Assembly: GCA_963781595.1 (NCBI GenBank) | Contig: CAWAGG010000006.1 | Coordinates: 2,170,001-2,234,000, forward strand | Direction of reading: 5' to 3' | DNA from: JBEDUK01 sp963781595 | GTDB lineage: Bacteria; Actinomycetota; UBA4738 | DNA length: 64,000 nucleotides | Shown: positions 61,840-64,000 of the stretch, piece by piece | Position numbering within the stretch: position 1 is the first letter of the stretch | Layout of the letters: every line of letters starts with the position of its first letter | Notes under the pieces: model-generated | Seen by the model: the letters and a program-made list of their open reading frames with translations, nothing else | Database searches by the model: none | Told to the model about the DNA's origin: nothing | Program-made: the position numbers and the translations under genes

Positions 61840-63102
61840 GTGAAGCAACTCCTGTACGTCTGTCTCGATGGTCTCGGCGACGATCCGATCCCCGAGTTCG
61901 ACGGTCGAACGCCGCTCGAAGCCGCGGCGACGCCGGTGATGGACGGCATGGCGAAGCGTGGTGCGTCCGGGCTCGTCCACACCGTGGGCGAGGACATCGC
62001 GCCCGAGTCCGACATCGCGGTGTTCGCGATCCTCGGGTACGACCCGCGGGACGAGCACCCCGGCCGCGGCGTCCTCGAGGCGCTCGGGAGCGGCATGCGC
62101 CTCGCCGACGGCGATCTCGCGTACCGCGTGAACTTCGCCACGCAGGAGCACGGCGAGATCGTCGACCGTCGCGTCGGTCGCGACCTGCCGTCCGACGAGG
62201 CGCGGGCCCTGGCCGACGAGGTGAACGCCGGGCTGCAGCTGCCGGGCGCGTCGATCGAGCTGCTGGCGACCGTCGAGCACCGCGGCGCGCTCGTGATCCG
62301 CGCGGACGACGGCGCGCTCTCGGCGAGCGTATCGAACACCGACCCCGCCTACGCGAAGGAGGGCTCGCTGGGTGTGGCGCTGGAGACGTTCGAGAACCGC
62401 GTCGCCACGGCCGAGCCGATGGACGACAGCGACGAGGCCCGTCGTTCGGCGGAGCTGACGAACACCTTCGTCGAAGGCGCGGCACGGATCCTCGACGCCT
62501 CCGAGGTGAACCGCCGCCGTCGCGCTGACGGTCGCCTGCCCGCCAACCTGATCCTCACCCGCGACGGCGGCGACCACGTCCCGCACCTGCAGCCGATCCG
62601 GGATCGGTTCGGCCCGTCCTGGGGCATGTTCGTCGAGATGCCGGTCGAACGCGGGATCGGCATGGCGCTGGGCATGTCGCCCGTGGACGCTCCGACCGGG
62701 CTGCCGCGGCGCGACCAGTACTCGGCGTGGGCGTCGCTGGCGGTCGACGCGCTCGGCGGGTACGACGCGCTGTACATCCACATCAAAGGCCCGGACGTGC
62801 CGGCGCACGACGGTCGCTTCCTCGACAAGCGGGACGTGTGCGAGGACATCGACCTGGCGTTCTTCGGCGAGCTGCTCCCGCGGATCGACCCGCAGCATGT
62901 GATCGTCGCGGTCACGGCCGATCATTCGACCTCGTGCGTCCGCAAGGCCCACACCGCCGAGCCGGTGCCGCTGCTGGTGACCGGCGGTGATGTGCGGCCG
63001 GACGGCGTGGAGACGTTCGGCGAACGCGCCGCGCGGAACGGCCGGCTCGGCGTGATGCGGGGCGTCGACATCCTGCCGAGGCTGGTGCCGCTGCTCGACT
63101 GA
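61840..63102 (+). CDS. apgM: Cofactor-independent phosphoglycerate mutase, archaeal (ApgM) type
   Basis: A 420-aa alkaline-phosphatase-fold enzyme that converts 3- to 2-phosphoglycerate. It begins LLYVCLDGLGDDP with the first metal Asp. APESDIAVFAILGYDPRDEHPGRGVLEALG carries the nucleophile Ser (in SD) and the GRG motif of the ApgM group. HIKGPDVPAHDGRF and TADHSTSCVRKAHTAEPVPLLVTGG hold the second metal cluster. GTG 61840 follows GGAGG by 4 nt. This type is distinct from the dPGM and the standard iPGM. It extends the gap-pgk-tpiA run by one step. Confidence 0.93.
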   Translation: MKQLLYVCLDGLGDDPIPEFDGRTPLEAAATPVMDGMAKRGASGLVHTVGEDIAPESDIAVFAILGYDPRDEHPGRGVLEALGSGMRLADGDLAYRVNFATQEHGEIVDRRVGRDLPSDEARALADEVNAGLQLPGASIELLATVEHRGALVIRADDGALSASVSNTDPAYAKEGSLGVALETFENRVATAEPMDDSDEARRSAELTNTFVEGAARILDASEVNRRRRADGRLPANLILTRDGGDHVPHLQPIRDRFGPSWGMFVEMPVERGIGMALGMSPVDAPTGLPRRDQYSAWASLAVDALGGYDALYIHIKGPDVPAHDGRFLDKRDVCEDIDLAFFGELLPRIDPQHVIVAVTADHSTSCVRKAHTAEPVPLLVTGGDVRPDGVETFGERAARNGRLGVMRGVDILPRLVPLLD

Positions 63103-63159
63103 GGCGTTCCCCTTCGCGTAGGACGGGTGTACCCTGACGCGGACCCGCGGAGGTGGGCG

Positions 63160-63795
63160 ATGGGCCGGATCCGGATCGCGGTGGTGTTCGTCTTCGTTTC
63201 TGCGGCCGCGTGCAGCGCTCCCGGGTTCTCGACGTCGAACGACCAGGGGGTCGAGATCGTCGAGCCCGGCTCGATCGGGGAGCCGAATGGCCTGCCGGCG
63301 AGTCCCGCCGATCCGTCCACGATCGGGGTCGACCTGGTTCCGCTCCACATCGCGGCGTTCATCTTCGGCGTGCCGACGGCCGAGCCGCAGATCCAACCGG
63401 GCAGCGCCGCGCTGGCGGGTTCGCTCGGCTCGCGGAAGCGGCTACAGGTGCACGCGCTCCCGTCCGGGCCGGGGACCGCGGCGGTTCACTTCGTGGAGGT
63501 CTCGCCGCCGGGGTATCATTGGGGCGAGGTCATGTTCCCGGCCGAACGCACCGTGTTCCGGGAGTTCGCCGGGGACGCCTCGCTAGGTTCGTACATCGTC
63601 GTGCTGACGGACGTCCAGGTGGTTGGCAGCCCCGACCCGGTGCCGCTGACCGCGTACCGATGGACCCGCGCCGATGTCGAGGCGTACGCGAGCTGTGGCA
63701 TCCCGAACCGGGCGATCGACGCGTGCACGTCGGACTTCTACGCGACGGCCGAGATGTCGATCATCAACACCGCGGGCGCGCTCCGGGGCCTCTGA
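63160..63795 (+). CDS. Predicted lipoprotein, unknown function
   Basis: 211 aa. The signal peptide MGRIRIAVVFVFVSAAAC ends in a lipobox-like AAAC, Cys at residue 18. The mature part is mostly beta-strand (e.g. AAVHFVEVSPPGYHWGEVMFP, SYIVVLTDVQVVG) with two more cysteines in ASCGIPNRAIDACTSDF, which may form a disulfide. No family recognised. ATG 63160 has GGAGGTGG upstream and is better than the in-frame GTG 63127. Placed between apgM and secG. Confidence 0.65.
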   Translation: MGRIRIAVVFVFVSAAACSAPGFSTSNDQGVEIVEPGSIGEPNGLPASPADPSTIGVDLVPLHIAAFIFGVPTAEPQIQPGSAALAGSLGSRKRLQVHALPSGPGTAAVHFVEVSPPGYHWGEVMFPAERTVFREFAGDASLGSYIVVLTDVQVVGSPDPVPLTAYRWTRADVEAYASCGIPNRAIDACTSDFYATAEMSIINTAGALRGL

Positions 63796-63848
63796 GCCTT
63801 CGGCCGCGCCGAGGGTCGCGCCTGGTTGGGGGAGTTCGACCGACCCCC

Positions 63849-63854
63849 TAGAAT
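63849..63854 (+). promoter_or_regulatory. -10 box of secG (leaderless pattern)
   Basis: TAGAAT ends 8 nt before the secG ATG with no ribosome site. Indicates a promoter separate from the glycolytic operon. Confidence 0.45.
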
Positions 63855-63862
63855 GGGGCCTC

Positions 63863-64000
63863 ATGATCAACGCCGTCGCGATCGGGTTCGAGATCCTCAC
63901 GTCGCTTCTGCTCATCCTGCTGGTGCTGCTGCACAGCGGGAAGGGCGGCGGTCTCTCCGACATGTTCGGCGGCGGGGGCGGGCTCTCGGGCGGCACGTCG
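63863..64000 (+). CDS. secG: Protein translocase subunit SecG (cut by window end)
   Basis: The first 46 codons are in the window: a membrane helix IGFEILTSLLLILLVLLHSGKGGGLSDMFGGGGG. The LVLLHSGKGGGLSDMFGG turn is the SecG hallmark. SecG is a small two-helix partner of SecY/E in protein export. Its place downstream of tpiA is the usual actinobacterial arrangement. The second helix lies beyond the window. Confidence 0.92.
   Translation, partial: MINAVAIGFEILTSLLLILLVLLHSGKGGGLSDMFGGGGGLSGGTS

Overview
The window is very GC-rich, densely coded and has many GTG/TTG starts. It reads as chromosomal DNA of an actinobacterium (Actinomycetota), probably an uncultured or deep lineage known from a metagenome assembly. 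The main evidence is gene order: dnaE, hisA, a Trp-region membrane protein with trpC-trpB-trpA, polA, rpsA, coaE, uvrB and uvrA occur in the same relative order as I recall for mycobacteria. The uvrC-rapZ-gap-pgk-tpiA-secG cluster, itself typical of the phylum, is fused on at the right. I cannot name a genus from sequence alone.

Layout. 1-8.5 kb: a truncated RecB-like nuclease facing left, then dnaE (two apparent 1-nt frameshifts), hisA, a membrane protein and trpCBA. 8.5-12.3 kb: an accessory stretch with a membrane-anchored TIR protein, an NmrA-type reductase, tRNA-Leu(CAA), a decayed tRNA-Leu copy and a membrane diguanylate cyclase. 12.6-20.8 kb: a branched-chain amino-acid ABC operon (SBP-LivH-LivM-LivG-LivF) and a polar amino-acid ABC operon. 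20.8-23.8 kb, leftward: a cNMP-binding protein, an unexplained highly structured intergenic segment, a hotdog thioesterase, a ZIP metal transporter with a DtxR-type operator, and its probable DtxR/MntR regulator. 23.9-34.4 kb: polA, a protein with two tandem RAM-like domains, a large cyclase-ATPase, rpsA, coaE, a HAD hydrolase and a DUF2203 protein. 34.4-38.9 kb: an ABC exporter pair and a second polar amino-acid importer. 39-45.9 kb, leftward: an oppABCDF peptide importer with MscS at its tail. 46-64 kb: uvrB, amidohydrolase, kynureninase, uvrA, a copper-protein-like lipoprotein, uvrC, rapZ, gap, pgk, tpiA, apgM, a lipoprotein and the start of secG.

How it fits together. Four importers for amino acids and peptides, plus kynureninase, suggest a heterotroph that scavenges amino acids. 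The whole UvrABC excision set, Pol I and the replicative polymerase lie in one 64 kb stretch. Glycolysis from GAPDH to phosphoglycerate mutase forms one operon-like run. Many genes have a TANNNT box 6-10 nt before the start codon and no Shine-Dalgarno sequence, which suggests widespread leaderless transcription and lets several starts be refined (polA, the cupredoxin lipoprotein).

No CRISPR array, IS element, prophage or obvious defence island is present. The most unusual items are the structured intergenic segment near 21.4-21.65 kb, the beta-propeller/cupredoxin lipoprotein, the in-frame palindromic insertion in uvrC, the inverted-topology TIR protein, and the dtxR-polA / DtxR-box-zip promoter architecture. 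I did not find a clearly new multi-gene system.
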